NCBI GenBank assembly: GCA_028823345.1
Contig: JAPKBR010000003.1
Span: forward strand, 82,594-146,593
Direction: 5' to 3'
Length of the DNA stretch: 64,000 nucleotides
Origin: Planctomycetota bacterium
Lineage (GTDB): Bacteria; Planctomycetota; UBA1135; GCA-002686595
Positions 9,604 to 18,455 of the stretch are shown in pieces. Below the pieces are notes generated by a model. That model saw only the letters and a list, made by a program, of their open reading frames with translations, was not told the DNA's origin and searched no databases. A program made the translations under genes and the position numbers. Within the stretch, counting starts at the first letter, position 1. Each line of letters opens with the position of its first letter.

Positions 9604-9797
9604 AAGACATCTGGCTGCATCTGTTCTTGTTCCTACTGGCAAGCACCGCCATCGTCGGAGTCACCACCATGTTGGCGGAACCCAATGATGCGATAGCGCG
9701 ACTGGTCTTTCCCCGCCGCTGGCTGAAGTTCGTACTGACCAGCGGCGCAGTGGCGTTGATGATGATCCTGCTGGGATATACCCTGGCATCGATCTAG
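9600..9797 (+). CDS. Small membrane protein coupled to the preceding gene
   Basis: 65 residues with two hydrophobic segments (HLFLFLLASTAIVGVTTML and VLTSGAVALMMILLGYTLA) separated by a short basic loop. It starts at the ATGA overlap with the upstream membrane protein, which is the best evidence that it is real. No family was recognised; it is probably a partner of the upstream protein in the inner membrane. Confidence 0.55.
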   Translation: MKDIWLHLFLFLLASTAIVGVTTMLAEPNDAIARLVFPRRWLKFVLTSGAVALMMILLGYTLASI

Positions 9798-9802
9798 GGC
9801 TT

Positions 9803-10717
9803 TCAAGATTCCTCACGTGCGCTGATCCAGAGCCCACCCGGAATGCGCTTGACGCGACCATCGAGTTCCAAGTCCACCAAGCGAGCTGAAGTCTCCAAAA
9901 GGGGCTGATTCACCCGAAAACAAAGGTTCTCTGCGCTGATGGCGTCTCCCTCAAGGGCGCGTAGAATCGGATCCGCGTCCCCCACATGCTCGCCCCAATC
10001 ACCCCCCGCAGGTCGCCCGCCCCGCATGGATTCCAGGTCCGTCAACAATTGACCGGGTGATCCCACTGCATTCGCCCCCTCACGTAACAGACGTAAGGCC
10101 CCGAGTCCCAGAGGATGGTCCACGGCCTGGGGTAGGACGAACACCGCCCGCCCCAGATCCGCCGCCCAACGTGCGGTGATCAACGATCCCGAACGGTGGG
10201 CCGCTTCGATCACCAAGGTCGCATCGCACAGAGCAGCGATGATTCTGTTGCGCATTGGAAAGTGATGGCGTCGAGGCGAGACCCCAGGTTCAAATTCGCT
10301 GAGCAGCAGTCCGTGTTGGGTCATGCGTTCGGTGAGGTCTCCCGTGGGCCAGGGCTGATCTACGCCACAACCGAGTACGCCAATGGTGGTGCCACCTTCG
10401 TCCAAGACTGCTTGATGCGCGATGCCATCGACGCCCCGCGCGAGCCCACTGACCACAACACATCCCGCGCGGGCGAGAGCCCCCGCGAAACGCAGGGCTT
10501 GGTTGCGCCCATAGGCCGTGGGCGAGCGTGACCCCACCACCGCAATCCGCGGTCCTGCTTGCAGGATCTCCTTTCGACCACGGGTCCAAAAAGTTCGAAC
10601 CGCCGGGTCCAACCCCAACAGTCCTTCCAATGGAGCGCCCCAGTCATTCCGCGGGCGCTCGTGTCGTTGAATGCTCTGCACAAAAGCACAGACGCACGGG
10701 GAGCGCGGTGGTTTCAC
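9803..10717 (-). CDS. dprA: DNA-processing protein DprA/Smf
   Basis: 304 residues. The Rossmann-like core is clear: IAVVGSRSPTAYGR (about 58-71), SGLARGVDGIAHQ, GVLGCGVDQPWP and FPMRNRIIAALCDATLVIEA. A C-terminal winged-helix-like tail follows (AENLCFRVNQPLLETSARLVDLELDGRVKRIPGGLW). DprA loads RecA on single-stranded DNA taken up in transformation. The N-terminal SAM-like domain usual in the family is missing or very short. The start is uncertain: GTG at 10717 is used here, and the frame stays open upstream into the small zinc-ribbon gene. Confidence 0.87.
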   Translation of the reverse strand: MKPPRSPCVCAFVQSIQRHERPRNDWGAPLEGLLGLDPAVRTFWTRGRKEILQAGPRIAVVGSRSPTAYGRNQALRFAGALARAGCVVVSGLARGVDGIAHQAVLDEGGTTIGVLGCGVDQPWPTGDLTERMTQHGLLLSEFEPGVSPRRHHFPMRNRIIAALCDATLVIEAAHRSGSLITARWAADLGRAVFVLPQAVDHPLGLGALRLLREGANAVGSPGQLLTDLESMRGGRPAGGDWGEHVGDADPILRALEGDAISAENLCFRVNQPLLETSARLVDLELDGRVKRIPGGLWISAREES

Positions 10718-10770
10718 TCCGAATTTGCGAGAGGGCTCCTGGCCTGCCCCGGTGGAGCACGAAGGCGGTC

Positions 10771-11001
10771 CTAGGCAGAGGGCTTGCTCGACTTCTCGCT
10801 TTTCACAAGCGACAATTCAGGAGCAGGCAGTTGCGGCGCGGGCTCGGACCAAACCGCGTGGAAAATGCCTGGCTGGGCATCTAGGACTCGGTCGGCACAG
10901 GCCCTGCACGTGGTGCCATCAGGCAGCAAATTGAGGACCGGGGGCTGGCCGGTACTCTGGGCGCAGGTCATGCAAATGGTCTCAGGTTGGGATGTTCTCA
11001 C
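10771..11001 (-). CDS. Small putative zinc-ribbon protein
   Basis: 76 residues from a GTG start (an ATG at 10971 is an alternative). Two CxxC pairs, CMTC and CRAC, 22 residues apart, suggest one zinc site. The C-terminal half is proline-rich and then charged. It lies 53 bases upstream of dprA on the same strand. No family was recognised. It is kept because of the CxxC pairs and the same-strand context, but it could be a chance frame. Confidence 0.4.
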   Translation of the reverse strand: MRTSQPETICMTCAQSTGQPPVLNLLPDGTTCRACADRVLDAQPGIFHAVWSEPAPQLPAPELSLVKSEKSSKPSA

Positions 11002-11293
11002 CCCCTCTCTTTCGACCCAGGAACCCCTATTCCTTGAGGGCTGCCCCCCATTGGCCCGGGTCTGACACTCCCAGGTACCCCCAAAGCCTGAATCCAGATC
11101 TAAAAACCCTTCATATTAGGTTGGGTTTTCCCTGATTTATACCCCTCAGGCCCCTCTGTGACCTATCGTATGGGTATAGGGCACTGATTTGAAGCACATT
11201 GATCAGCGGCCCCCAGCCCCCTCAACTCAATCCGTACTAATAAAGTGCCGATAGACCCAGGGGTCCCCAAACCACCATCCATCTCATCGAGCC
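11002..11293. promoter_or_regulatory. Divergent regulatory region upstream of the isc operon
   Basis: A 292-base AT-richer gap between the minus-strand zinc-ribbon gene and iscR. It holds an imperfect dyad, CCTAT-N9-ATAGG (11162-11180), which could be an Rrf2/IscR operator, and AT-rich patches near 11111-11142 and 11234-11245. I could not place a -35/-10 pair with normal spacing. iscR would have a leader of 50 bases or more, unlike the leaderless genes elsewhere in the window. Confidence 0.4.
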
Positions 11294-11782
11294 ATGCTCA
11301 AACTCACAAAGCGCACTGAATACGGGCTGATTGCCCTAACCCACCTGGCTCAAATGCCCGGTGAGGTCGTGCCCGCTCGTGAGATTGGAGACAGCTTCCC
11401 CATCCCCCGCCGTCTCTTGGCTGAGGTGCTCAAGGACCTTTGTCGCGTCAACCTGATCGACTCGACCCGCGGAGCCCATGGGGGCTATGCCCTCTCGCGT
11501 TCGGCGAAGGAAATATCCCTGGCAGAAATTGTCAGTGCCCTAGAGGGCGCCCCCACCGTGAGCGGTTGCGGCGATGGAGATCTCTTGGCCGGCGAAACCC
11601 CCTGCGAGGTGCGACCGATTTGTCCAATCCGCTCCCCCCTTGAACGCATCAGGGAAAGGATCTGGCAGATCATGCTGACCACTAGCCTGGCCACTCTAGC
11701 ACAGCCCAACGAACCCCCTGTTTCCATAGTCAATCACCTGCAGACCAATCACAATCTGCAAGCCAACGAACAACAATCATGA
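11294..11782 (+). CDS. iscR: Rrf2-family iron-sulfur regulator, IscR-like
   Basis: 162 residues. The N-terminal winged helix is typical of Rrf2 ([19 protein letters not shown], then [23 protein letters not shown]). Three cysteines follow at about 96, 109 and 115 (C-x12-C-x5-C), the region where IscR binds its [2Fe-2S] cluster; the first spacing is wider than in E. coli IscR. It overlaps iscS by four bases (ATGA) and leads the isc operon, so it probably autoregulates Fe-S assembly genes according to cluster demand. The C-terminal 30 residues are glutamine/asparagine-rich. Confidence 0.87.
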   Translation: MLKLTKRTEYGLIALTHLAQMPGEVVPAREIGDSFPIPRRLLAEVLKDLCRVNLIDSTRGAHGGYALSRSAKEISLAEIVSALEGAPTVSGCGDGDLLAGETPCEVRPICPIRSPLERIRERIWQIMLTTSLATLAQPNEPPVSIVNHLQTNHNLQANEQQS

Positions 11783-12993
11783 ACACCCCCGTCTACCTCG
11801 ACTTCCAAGCCACCACCCCCGTGGACCCGCGGGTCCTAGAGGCGATTTTGCCGTACTTCACTGAAGTCTTCGGCAACGCCGCCAGCCGCAACCACCCCTT
11901 TGGGTGGGATGCGGAAAAGGCGGTGGACAATGCGCGCGCTCAGTGCGCAGCCTTGATCGGCGCCCACGAAAAGGAAATCGTCTTCACCTCCGGCTCCACC
12001 GAAGCGATCAACTTGGCCCTCAAGGGTGTCGCTGAGATGTACGGCTCGAAGGGCAAGCACATCATCACCAGCATGTCCGAGCACAAGGCCGTCTTGGATG
12101 TGGCCAAGCACTTGGAAAAGGAAGGTTTTGAAGTCACCTACCTCACCCCGGACAAATTGGGCCGTCACAGCGTTGAACAGATCGAAGCCGCCATGCGCGA
12201 TGACACGATTCTGGTGGCGATCATGTGGGCCAACAACGAAATTGGCACGATCCAATCCATTGCTGAAATCGGCAAACTCTGCAAAGAGCGCAAAGTGCTC
12301 TTTATGTGCGATGGCACCCAAGCTGCCGGGAAGATCCCCGTCAACGTGGACGAAGCCGGCGTGGACTTGATGTGCGCCTCGGGGCACAAGATGTACGGAC
12401 CTAAGGGCGTAGGCTTCCTCTACGTGCGCCGCAAGAATCCGCGGGTGCGCCTGGTGGCCCAAATGGACGGTGGCGGTCACGAGCGCGGCATGCGTTCGGG
12501 CACCTTGAACGTCCCGGGAATTGTGGGCCTTGGGGCTGCGGCCGATGTTGCGCTCAAGGACCTAGAGAAGGACGCTAAGCACTCGCTTCAGTTGCGTGAA
12601 CGCTTCGAAGCGCGCGTCTTCAAAGCCCTCGATCAGGTCTTCATCAACGGCGACAAAGACAACCGCCTGCCCGGTTGCTCGAACCTTTCGTTTGCCTACG
12701 TGGAGGGCGAGAGCCTGATCATGGGCATTCCTGAATTGGCGGTTTCCTCAGGCTCCGCCTGCACCTCCGCCAGCCTCGAACCTAGCCACGTGCTGCAAAG
12801 CATGGGCGTGGGTGACGAATTGGCCCACTCCTCAATCCGCTTCGGTTTCGGCCGCTTGACCACGGAAGAGGAAACGGATTACGCCGCCGACCAAATCATC
12901 CGCGCAGTGATCAAGCTGCGCGAACTTTCACCCCTTTACGAGATGGCCCTAGAGGGCATCGATTTAAGTCAAGTTAACTGGACGGGCCACTAG
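11779..12993 (+). CDS. iscS: Cysteine desulfurase IscS
   Basis: 404 residues, the IscS length. It supplies sulfur from L-cysteine to IscU. Signatures are [24 protein letters not shown] at the N-terminus, the PLP lysine in [10 protein letters not shown] (about residue 204) and the long active-site loop [17 protein letters not shown] with catalytic cysteine near 328, which marks the group I (IscS/NifS) type rather than SufS. It is coupled to iscR by a four-base overlap and followed 20 bases later by iscU. Confidence 0.95.
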   Translation: MNTPVYLDFQATTPVDPRVLEAILPYFTEVFGNAASRNHPFGWDAEKAVDNARAQCAALIGAHEKEIVFTSGSTEAINLALKGVAEMYGSKGKHIITSMSEHKAVLDVAKHLEKEGFEVTYLTPDKLGRHSVEQIEAAMRDDTILVAIMWANNEIGTIQSIAEIGKLCKERKVLFMCDGTQAAGKIPVNVDEAGVDLMCASGHKMYGPKGVGFLYVRRKNPRVRLVAQMDGGGHERGMRSGTLNVPGIVGLGAAADVALKDLEKDAKHSLQLRERFEARVFKALDQVFINGDKDNRLPGCSNLSFAYVEGESLIMGIPELAVSSGSACTSASLEPSHVLQSMGVGDELAHSSIRFGFGRLTTEEETDYAADQIIRAVIKLRELSPLYEMALEGIDLSQVNWTGH

Positions 12994-13013
12994 GCCCTAT
13001 TGGAAATCAAATT

Positions 13014-13403
13014 ATGGCATACAGCGACAAGGTCCTCGACCACTACAACAACCCGCGCAACGTGGGCTCATTGGATAAAACCAGCAAAGCCGTGGGCACC
13101 GGCATCGTCGGCGCTCCCGAGTGCGGCGATGTGATGAAGCTTCAAATCGAAGTGGACGGCGATCGCATTGTGGATGCGAAGTTCAAAACGTTCGGTTGCG
13201 GATCGGCAATCGCCTCTTCGTCCCTAGCCACCGAGTGGCTGCGGGGCAAAACCCTGCAAGAGGCCACCGCCATCACCAACACGGAAATCGTGCAAGAGCT
13301 CAGCCTGCCCCCGGTCAAGATCCACTGTTCGGTGCTAGCCGAGGATGCGATCAAGGCTGCGGTTTCGGACTTCAAGCGCAAGCACGAAGGGGAGGACGCC
13401 TGA
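13014..13403 (+). CDS. iscU: Iron-sulfur cluster scaffold IscU
   Basis: 129 residues. The three cluster-binding cysteines are present in APECGDVM, FGCGSAIASSS and IHCSVLAEDA, with the conserved aspartate two residues after the first cysteine. The scaffold receives sulfur from IscS and hands clusters over with HscA/HscB help. The chaperone-recognition motif of IscU is LPPVK, and it is present here in the sequence SLPPVKIHCS. It sits between iscS and iscA in the operon. Confidence 0.95.
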   Translation: MAYSDKVLDHYNNPRNVGSLDKTSKAVGTGIVGAPECGDVMKLQIEVDGDRIVDAKFKTFGCGSAIASSSLATEWLRGKTLQEATAITNTEIVQELSLPPVKIHCSVLAEDAIKAAVSDFKRKHEGEDA

Positions 13404-13404
13404 T

Positions 13405-13734
13405 ATGGCTATCTCCCTTTCAGAACGCGCCGTCAAGGAAGTCGAGCGAATCGTTACCGATCAGTCTCTGCCCGAAGAAACCGGCCTGCGGGTTGGAGTC
13501 AAGGGCGGCGGTTGTTCTGGATTTTCCTACACCCTGGGCTTTGACGATCAAAAACGCGCCACGGACCAGATCTCGGTATTCGCCGGAGTGCGCATCCTCT
13601 GCGATCCGAAATCGTTCCTGTACCTGAACGGCACCATGATCGACTTTGAAGAGAGCCTGATGGGCCGCGGCTTCAAATTCACCAACCCCAACGCCAGCAA
13701 GAGCTGCGGCTGTGGCGAAAGTTTCAGCGTCTAG
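13405..13734 (+). CDS. iscA: Iron-sulfur assembly protein IscA (HesB family)
   Basis: 109 residues from the ATG two bases after the iscU stop. The A-type carrier cysteines are GGGCSGFSY and the terminal CGCGESFSV, matching the C-x(n)-CGCG consensus. It carries or transfers [2Fe-2S]/[4Fe-4S] clusters to apo-proteins. A GGAGG-like purine run ten bases upstream is one of the few plausible ribosome-binding sites in this window. A longer frame starting inside iscU is rejected. Confidence 0.93.
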   Translation: MAISLSERAVKEVERIVTDQSLPEETGLRVGVKGGGCSGFSYTLGFDDQKRATDQISVFAGVRILCDPKSFLYLNGTMIDFEESLMGRGFKFTNPNASKSCGCGESFSV

Positions 13735-14404
13735 AACCATTCTTCCCGTGGACACCGGCCTCCACTCCTGCCCCCACTGTGACGCCGAGCTGTGGAGCCC
13801 CCTCGCTTGTGAAGAGTGCGGGGCGCTGCTCGAATCCAGTGACCATGGCACGCCCTTTGTAGTCTTTGGCCTCGAGCGCGCTTGGGACATCGACCGCAAG
13901 GATCTGCGGCGACGGCTCTTGCGCCTGCAACGCCTGGTGCACCCGGACCACGCCGGGGCTACGGACCAGGCCCAGGAGGCAGCGGCCACCTTGAATCACG
14001 CCCACGAGGTCTTGGCGGATCCGTCCCTACGAGCAAACCTATTGCTGCGCTTGCTCGGCGGCCCGGACGAATCCACCGAACGCAAGATGCCCCAGGATTT
14101 CCTCATGGAAGTTCTCGAATGGAACGAAACCCTGGATGAAATTACCGAGGACCAGGGTTCCGAGCCGGCCTCGCGAGAAGCGCGCCTGATCCACCTGCAA
14201 GACGAGTTGCTCCAACGCAGGGAAGACCTACTGGTCGAAGTGGGCGCCGCACTCATGCCGCTCCCCGAACCCAAGTCCGAATCCCTCGCCCTTCTGCGCC
14301 GCCGCCTGAATGCCGCGCGCTACCTCGCTCGTACACTTTGGCGCATCCGCGAAATGCGCCTCACCGAACAGGGCCTTTCCGGCGCCACGAAACCTCCCCT
14401 TTGA
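13712..14404 (+). CDS. hscB: Co-chaperone HscB with N-terminal zinc-finger extension
   Basis: 230 residues from GTG 13712; GTG 13748, after the iscA stop, is an equally likely start giving 218. The order is: two CxxC pairs (CPHC and CEEC, about residues 20-37); a J domain (about 47-110) with the HPDHAG motif, where HPD stimulates HscA ATPase; then a helical C-terminal domain (DFLMEVLEWNETLDE) typical of HscB/Hsc20 that binds IscU. The cysteine-rich extension is known from eukaryotic HSC20 and some bacteria but is absent from E. coli HscB. The place in the operon, before hscA, supports the assignment. Confidence 0.88.
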   Translation: MAKVSASRTILPVDTGLHSCPHCDAELWSPLACEECGALLESSDHGTPFVVFGLERAWDIDRKDLRRRLLRLQRLVHPDHAGATDQAQEAAATLNHAHEVLADPSLRANLLLRLLGGPDESTERKMPQDFLMEVLEWNETLDEITEDQGSEPASREARLIHLQDELLQRREDLLVEVGAALMPLPEPKSESLALLRRRLNAARYLARTLWRIREMRLTEQGLSGATKPPL

Positions 14405-14440
14405 TCTCCCCCCACCACCCCCCAACCAAAAAACAACACC

Positions 14441-16306
14441 GTGGGTTACATTGAACTCGACGTCGTAAACAACGACGCGCCGCGCGTGGTAATAGGCATT
14501 GACCTTGGAACCACCAATTCCCTCGCCGCCATCTGGGAAGACACAGGGCCACGCGTCCTGACTCCCGACGGTATGAGCGCTTCAATTCCAAGCGTGGTGC
14601 ATGTGCCCGCGGAAGGCAACCCGGTGGTGGGAACAGACGCAAAGGCCCAGGCCATGGTCGATCCCGAGCACACGGTTTTCTCCGTCAAGCGCATGATGGG
14701 GCGCGGAGTCGAGGACCTCGACTTGGCCAACAATCCCCTGCCCTATAAGGTGCTGGAGGATGACAGAAAGCTCGCCATGGTCGAGCTGCACGGAAAGCGC
14801 ATGACGCCCCAAGAGCTCTCCGCTTGGATCTTGGTGGGAGTCCTTGAACACGCTCGCAAGGCCACGGGATCCGAAGTGGCCGCCGCGGTGATCACCGTCC
14901 CCGCTTACTTTGATGACGCACAACGCCAAGCCACCCGGGACGCGGCTCGCATCGCTGGCTTGGAAGTCCTGCGCATCGTCAACGAGCCCACCGCCGCCAG
15001 CCTGGCCTATGGGTTAGGCCGAACCGACGCCCAAACCGTCGCGGTCTTTGACCTGGGCGGCGGGACCTTTGATGTTTCCCTGCTTTCCATCGAGGAGGGC
15101 GTGTTCCAAGTGCTGGCCACCAACGGCGACACTCGCCTCGGGGGTGACGACTTTGACCAAGCCCTGGTGCAACTGGCCCGTGAAGATCTGGCGAACGATG
15201 TTTCCCCTGAACTCTTCAACGACCCGGCCTTCCTGCAAGCTGCGCGCCTGTCCGCAGAAAAGTGCAAGCAAGCCCTGAGTTCCGATCCCGAAGCCGAGTT
15301 GCACTTGGCCCTGCCGGACCTGAACATCAACTACCGCCGGCGCATCACGCGCCCGGAATTCGAAGCCCTCATCGAACCCCTGGTGCAGCGCACCCTCCAG
15401 TCCTGCCGCCGCGCCCTCAGCGATGCGGAACTCACCACCGACCAAATCGACGAAGTGGTGCTTGTGGGCGGATCCACCCGCGTGCCCCTCGTGCGCGCCC
15501 AAGTGGAAGCCTTCTTCGGTCGCGCCCCCCACACCGCCCTGAACCCCGACCACGTGGTGGCCCTCGGCGCAGCGGTCCAAGCGCATGTGCTCACTGGCGG
15601 CACGCGAGACGTTCTACTGATGGATGTCACGCCCCTTTCCCTCGGCATCGAGACCATGGGAGGCGCTGTGTCTAAGATGATCGAGCGCAACTCGACCATC
15701 CCCTGCAGCCACAAGGAAGGTTTCTCCACCTACGCCGAAGGCCAAACGGGCATCGACTTCCACGTGATCCAAGGCGAGCGCGAACTAGCCGCCGACTGCC
15801 GCTCCCTCGGACGCTTCAGTCTCAAGGACATCCCCCCCATGCCCGCTGGTATGGCCCGAGTCGGCGTGCGCTTTGCCCTCGATGCCGACGGCGTGCTCAC
15901 GGTCAGCGCCAAGGAGGAATCCACCGGCGCCAGTGCCTCCATCGAAATCGCACCCATGCACGGCCTAACCGACAACGAAGTCGAAACCATGCTGGACGCG
16001 GGATTCGCAAATGCCCAAGAGGACTTCGACAACCGTCGCGTCGTCGACCTGCAAACCGAGATCGGCACCATGCTGACCGCCATCGACCGCAGCAACGAAG
16101 CCGCTCAAACGGGCCTCGACCGAGAGTCGCTTCTCGACCTCACCGAAGCAGTCGAAGCTGCGAAGAAAGCCCAGACCACCCACGACCTGCCCCAAATCCA
16201 GTCCGCCCGCGACCGGCTTGAGCAGGCATCCCTACCCCTGGCCACGATTTTAATGGACGGAGTAGTGAAGGGTGCAATTACGGGGAAGAGAGTGGACGAG
16301 CTATGA
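14441..16306 (+). CDS. hscA: Fe-S assembly chaperone HscA (Hsp70 family)
   Basis: 621 residues with a GTG start. Hsp70 signatures are IGIDLGTTNSLAA (about 19-31), VFDLGGGTFDVSLL and VVLVGGSTRVPLVR, followed by a substrate-binding domain (LMDVTPLSLGIETMGG). The length (about 20 shorter than DnaK, with a short lid), and the gene position next to iscSUA and hscB, identify HscA rather than DnaK. It drives ATP-dependent cluster release from IscU. A gap of 36 bases separates it from hscB; no fdx gene follows, unlike the E. coli operon. Confidence 0.92.
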   Translation: MGYIELDVVNNDAPRVVIGIDLGTTNSLAAIWEDTGPRVLTPDGMSASIPSVVHVPAEGNPVVGTDAKAQAMVDPEHTVFSVKRMMGRGVEDLDLANNPLPYKVLEDDRKLAMVELHGKRMTPQELSAWILVGVLEHARKATGSEVAAAVITVPAYFDDAQRQATRDAARIAGLEVLRIVNEPTAASLAYGLGRTDAQTVAVFDLGGGTFDVSLLSIEEGVFQVLATNGDTRLGGDDFDQALVQLAREDLANDVSPELFNDPAFLQAARLSAEKCKQALSSDPEAELHLALPDLNINYRRRITRPEFEALIEPLVQRTLQSCRRALSDAELTTDQIDEVVLVGGSTRVPLVRAQVEAFFGRAPHTALNPDHVVALGAAVQAHVLTGGTRDVLLMDVTPLSLGIETMGGAVSKMIERNSTIPCSHKEGFSTYAEGQTGIDFHVIQGERELAADCRSLGRFSLKDIPPMPAGMARVGVRFALDADGVLTVSAKEESTGASASIEIAPMHGLTDNEVETMLDAGFANAQEDFDNRRVVDLQTEIGTMLTAIDRSNEAAQTGLDRESLLDLTEAVEAAKKAQTTHDLPQIQSARDRLEQASLPLATILMDGVVKGAITGKRVDEL

Positions 16307-16310
16307 GCGT

Positions 16311-16332
16311 GGGCGGTCCATGAGTACCGCCC
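16311..16332 (+). terminator. Hairpin after hscA, possible operon terminator
   Basis: Seven-base perfect inverted repeat GGGCGGT/ACCGCCC with an 8-base loop, five bases after the hscA stop. There is no T tract, so this is a weak terminator candidate. It also encloses the ATG of the next small frame and might instead limit that start. Confidence 0.35.
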
Positions 16333-16538
16333 AGTCACAGCCCCCTGCCCCCCGTCGCCGGTCCAGGGCGAGAACGTACAAACCCGAGGCCTCCGTGGGT
16401 CGACTCGGGCGGTCCCATGATCGGGTCACTGGGGCAGGCCTTGAGTCCCAGGTGTTTTCCATTTCCAGCCTCGGCCCCTTCTTCACGGACCTGGGTAGAT
16501 TCTTTACGAGCATGCTTCGGAGGAAACAGAACACTTGA
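16320..16538 (+). CDS. Small basic protein of unknown function, coupled to DCC gene
   Basis: 72 residues, very basic (PAPRRRSRARTYK, then a C-terminal hydrophobic/aromatic stretch ISSLGPFFTDLGRFFTSMLRR). It is retained because its TGA overlaps the TTG start of the following oxidoreductase gene (TTGA), the same coupling seen at 7753. No family was recognised. The start lies inside a hairpin, which lowers confidence. Confidence 0.35.
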   Translation: MSTAQSQPPAPRRRSRARTYKPEASVGRLGRSHDRVTGAGLESQVFSISSLGPFFTDLGRFFTSMLRRKQNT

Positions 16539-16957
16539 GCTCCAACTTCAGCCCGGCCTCAGCAATTGTGCTCTACGATTCCAAGTGTGGTATTTGCGAT
16601 CGATCGGTCCGTTGGCTGATCGCTCACGACCCACACTCCCGGCTGTTGTTTGCATGCTTGCAAGGAAGCACCGCTAAGGAGCTACGCAACCGACACCCCG
16701 CGATCCCCGCCGAAACCGAATCCCTCGTTTTGGTCGAAGGCACAGGACTAGACGAACAAGTTTCCTTGCGCAGCCGGGCGGTTCTCGGGGCACTAGCCCT
16801 CCTGCCCTGGCCATGGAGAGCCGGGAGCTGGTTCCGTGTCCTGCCCAGGTTCCTCCTTGATCCCGCCTACAGGCTGTTCGCCTCACGGCGCCATCGCTTC
16901 ACACCAGCAGGAACATGCGCCCTGCCACACTCCCAAGAAAAACGTTTCTTGCCCTGA
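16535..16957 (+). CDS. Thiol-disulfide oxidoreductase of the DCC (DUF393) family
   Basis: 140 residues with a TTG start. The hallmark is at residues about 14-24: YDSKCGICDRSV, with the D-x-x-C-x-x-C of DCC proteins. LRSRAVLGALALLPWPWR and the C-terminal YRLFASRRHRF also fit the family. These proteins are predicted thiol-disulfide exchange enzymes in the cytosol; substrates are unknown. The location after the isc operon may be incidental. Confidence 0.8.
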   Translation: MSSNFSPASAIVLYDSKCGICDRSVRWLIAHDPHSRLLFACLQGSTAKELRNRHPAIPAETESLVLVEGTGLDEQVSLRSRAVLGALALLPWPWRAGSWFRVLPRFLLDPAYRLFASRRHRFTPAGTCALPHSQEKRFLP

Positions 16958-17068
16958 GTGCTGCGGGATCGGAATCAAGAGACCTGAAGGCAACGCACCG
17001 AACGGTGAAAGATGTGCCTCCCTCGACCAATCGCCCAAGGCCCAGATCCTGGCCCACCCCTAAGAAAC

Positions 17069-17097
17069 TTCAGTTTGCCTGGGCTCGCAGGTATAGT
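17069..17097 (+). promoter_or_regulatory. Promoter of the amino-alcohol catabolic operon
   Basis: A -10 hexamer TATAGT (17092-17097) lies 17 bases after a poor -35 (TTCAGT, 17069-17074) and only eight bases before the permease ATG. Transcription should start at or next to the initiation codon, giving a leaderless or nearly leaderless mRNA. No regulator gene is adjacent. Confidence 0.5.
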
Positions 17098-17105
17098 TTT
17101 CTTCC

Positions 17106-18455
17106 ATGTCAACCAACACGGAACTCAAACGAGAGCTCGGGCCGGTGATGCTCTGGGGCCTCGGCGTGGGCTATGTCATTTCAGGGATGTACTTTGGCTG
17201 GAACCTGGGATTGCCGGAGGCGGGGCCCTATGGGATGTTGCTCGCCACGGTCATGGTCACGATCATGTATGTGACCTTTACGCTGAGTTACTCGGAGTTG
17301 GCCTGCGCCATTCCCAAGGCCGGGGGCGTGTTTGTCTATGCGGATCGGGCCCTGGGTCCGAAGTTGGGTTTCTTAGGGGGCGTAGCGCAAATTGTTGAGT
17401 TTGTTTTTGCACCGCCAGCAATTGCGGCGGCCATCGGCGCCTACTTGAACATCAAGTTTCCTGATGTGGACACCTGGATGTTTGCTGTGGGTGCCTATGT
17501 GCTGTTCACCAGCCTTAACATCTGGGGCGTCAAGCTCTCAGCGATCTTCGAACTGGTCGTGACCGTGCTGGCGGTCATCGAGCTTTTGATCTTCGCGGGG
17601 GTCACAGCCCCGCACTTCACGTTTGAAGCCTTCAGCAAGAACCCCTTGCCCAATGGTTGGGGCGGCGCGTTTGCAGCGATCCCTTTTGCAATCTGGTTTT
17701 ACCTCGCCATCGAAGGCCTGGCCAACGTGGCCGAAGAGACCCACAACCCCCAGCGCAACATCAGCATCGGGTTTGGCTCTGCCATTGGAACCCTGGTGAT
17801 GCTGGCTTTCTTAACCTTCTTTTGTTCGGTGGGAGTCAACGGGTGGGAGACAGTGGTCTTTGAACCGGGGTCCAGCGAGCCATCGGACTCGCCCTTGCCC
17901 CTAGCCATGGCGCACCTCTTAGGCCGAGAATCGTTTCTGTTCACGCTCTTGATCAACGTAGGGCTACTTGGGCTGATTGCCTCGTTCCACGGCATCATTC
18001 TGGTAGCGGGCCGGGCGACTTTTGAGTTTGGCCGAGTGGGCTATGCGCCGAAGTTCCTTGGGCGGACACACCCCACCCGCAAAACTCCCGCGGCGGCCTT
18101 GATCTTGAACATGCTGGTGGGCTTTGGAGCCCTAATGAGCGGCCGTACGGGGGACATCATCACCATGGCGGTGTTTGGCGCCTTGACCCTCTACTTGGTC
18201 TCCATGCTGTCGCTTTTCGCCCTGCGCCGAAAAGAACCGGATTTGGATAGGCCCTATCGCGCACCTTTCTATCCCGTGATCCCGGGAGTGGCCCTGGTCC
18301 TTTCCCTCGTGAGCCTCGTGGCTCTGACTTACCACAACCACCAAATCGCCCTGTTGTACGGCGCGATCTTGACCTTAGCCTTTGGCTGGTTCTTCTTGGT
18401 AGTACCCAAGGAACGCCGCCAGGGTCTGCACACCCTTGGAGACAACGACAAGTGA
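17106..18455 (+). CDS. eat: Ethanolamine-type permease (APC superfamily)
   Basis: 449 residues with about 12 hydrophobic segments. The N-terminal segment VGYVISGMYFGWNLGLPEAG (about 18-37) is characteristic of the ethanolamine permease group of APC transporters, and YSELACAIPKAGGVFVY and WFYLAIEGLANVAEET fit the APC core. It probably imports ethanolamine or a related amino alcohol across the inner membrane. It is the first of five close genes on one strand and overlaps the next gene by four bases (GTGA), which supports a shared substrate. Exact specificity is inference. Confidence 0.82.
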   Translation: MSTNTELKRELGPVMLWGLGVGYVISGMYFGWNLGLPEAGPYGMLLATVMVTIMYVTFTLSYSELACAIPKAGGVFVYADRALGPKLGFLGGVAQIVEFVFAPPAIAAAIGAYLNIKFPDVDTWMFAVGAYVLFTSLNIWGVKLSAIFELVVTVLAVIELLIFAGVTAPHFTFEAFSKNPLPNGWGGAFAAIPFAIWFYLAIEGLANVAEETHNPQRNISIGFGSAIGTLVMLAFLTFFCSVGVNGWETVVFEPGSSEPSDSPLPLAMAHLLGRESFLFTLLINVGLLGLIASFHGIILVAGRATFEFGRVGYAPKFLGRTHPTRKTPAAALILNMLVGFGALMSGRTGDIITMAVFGALTLYLVSMLSLFALRRKEPDLDRPYRAPFYPVIPGVALVLSLVSLVALTYHNHQIALLYGAILTLAFGWFFLVVPKERRQGLHTLGDNDK

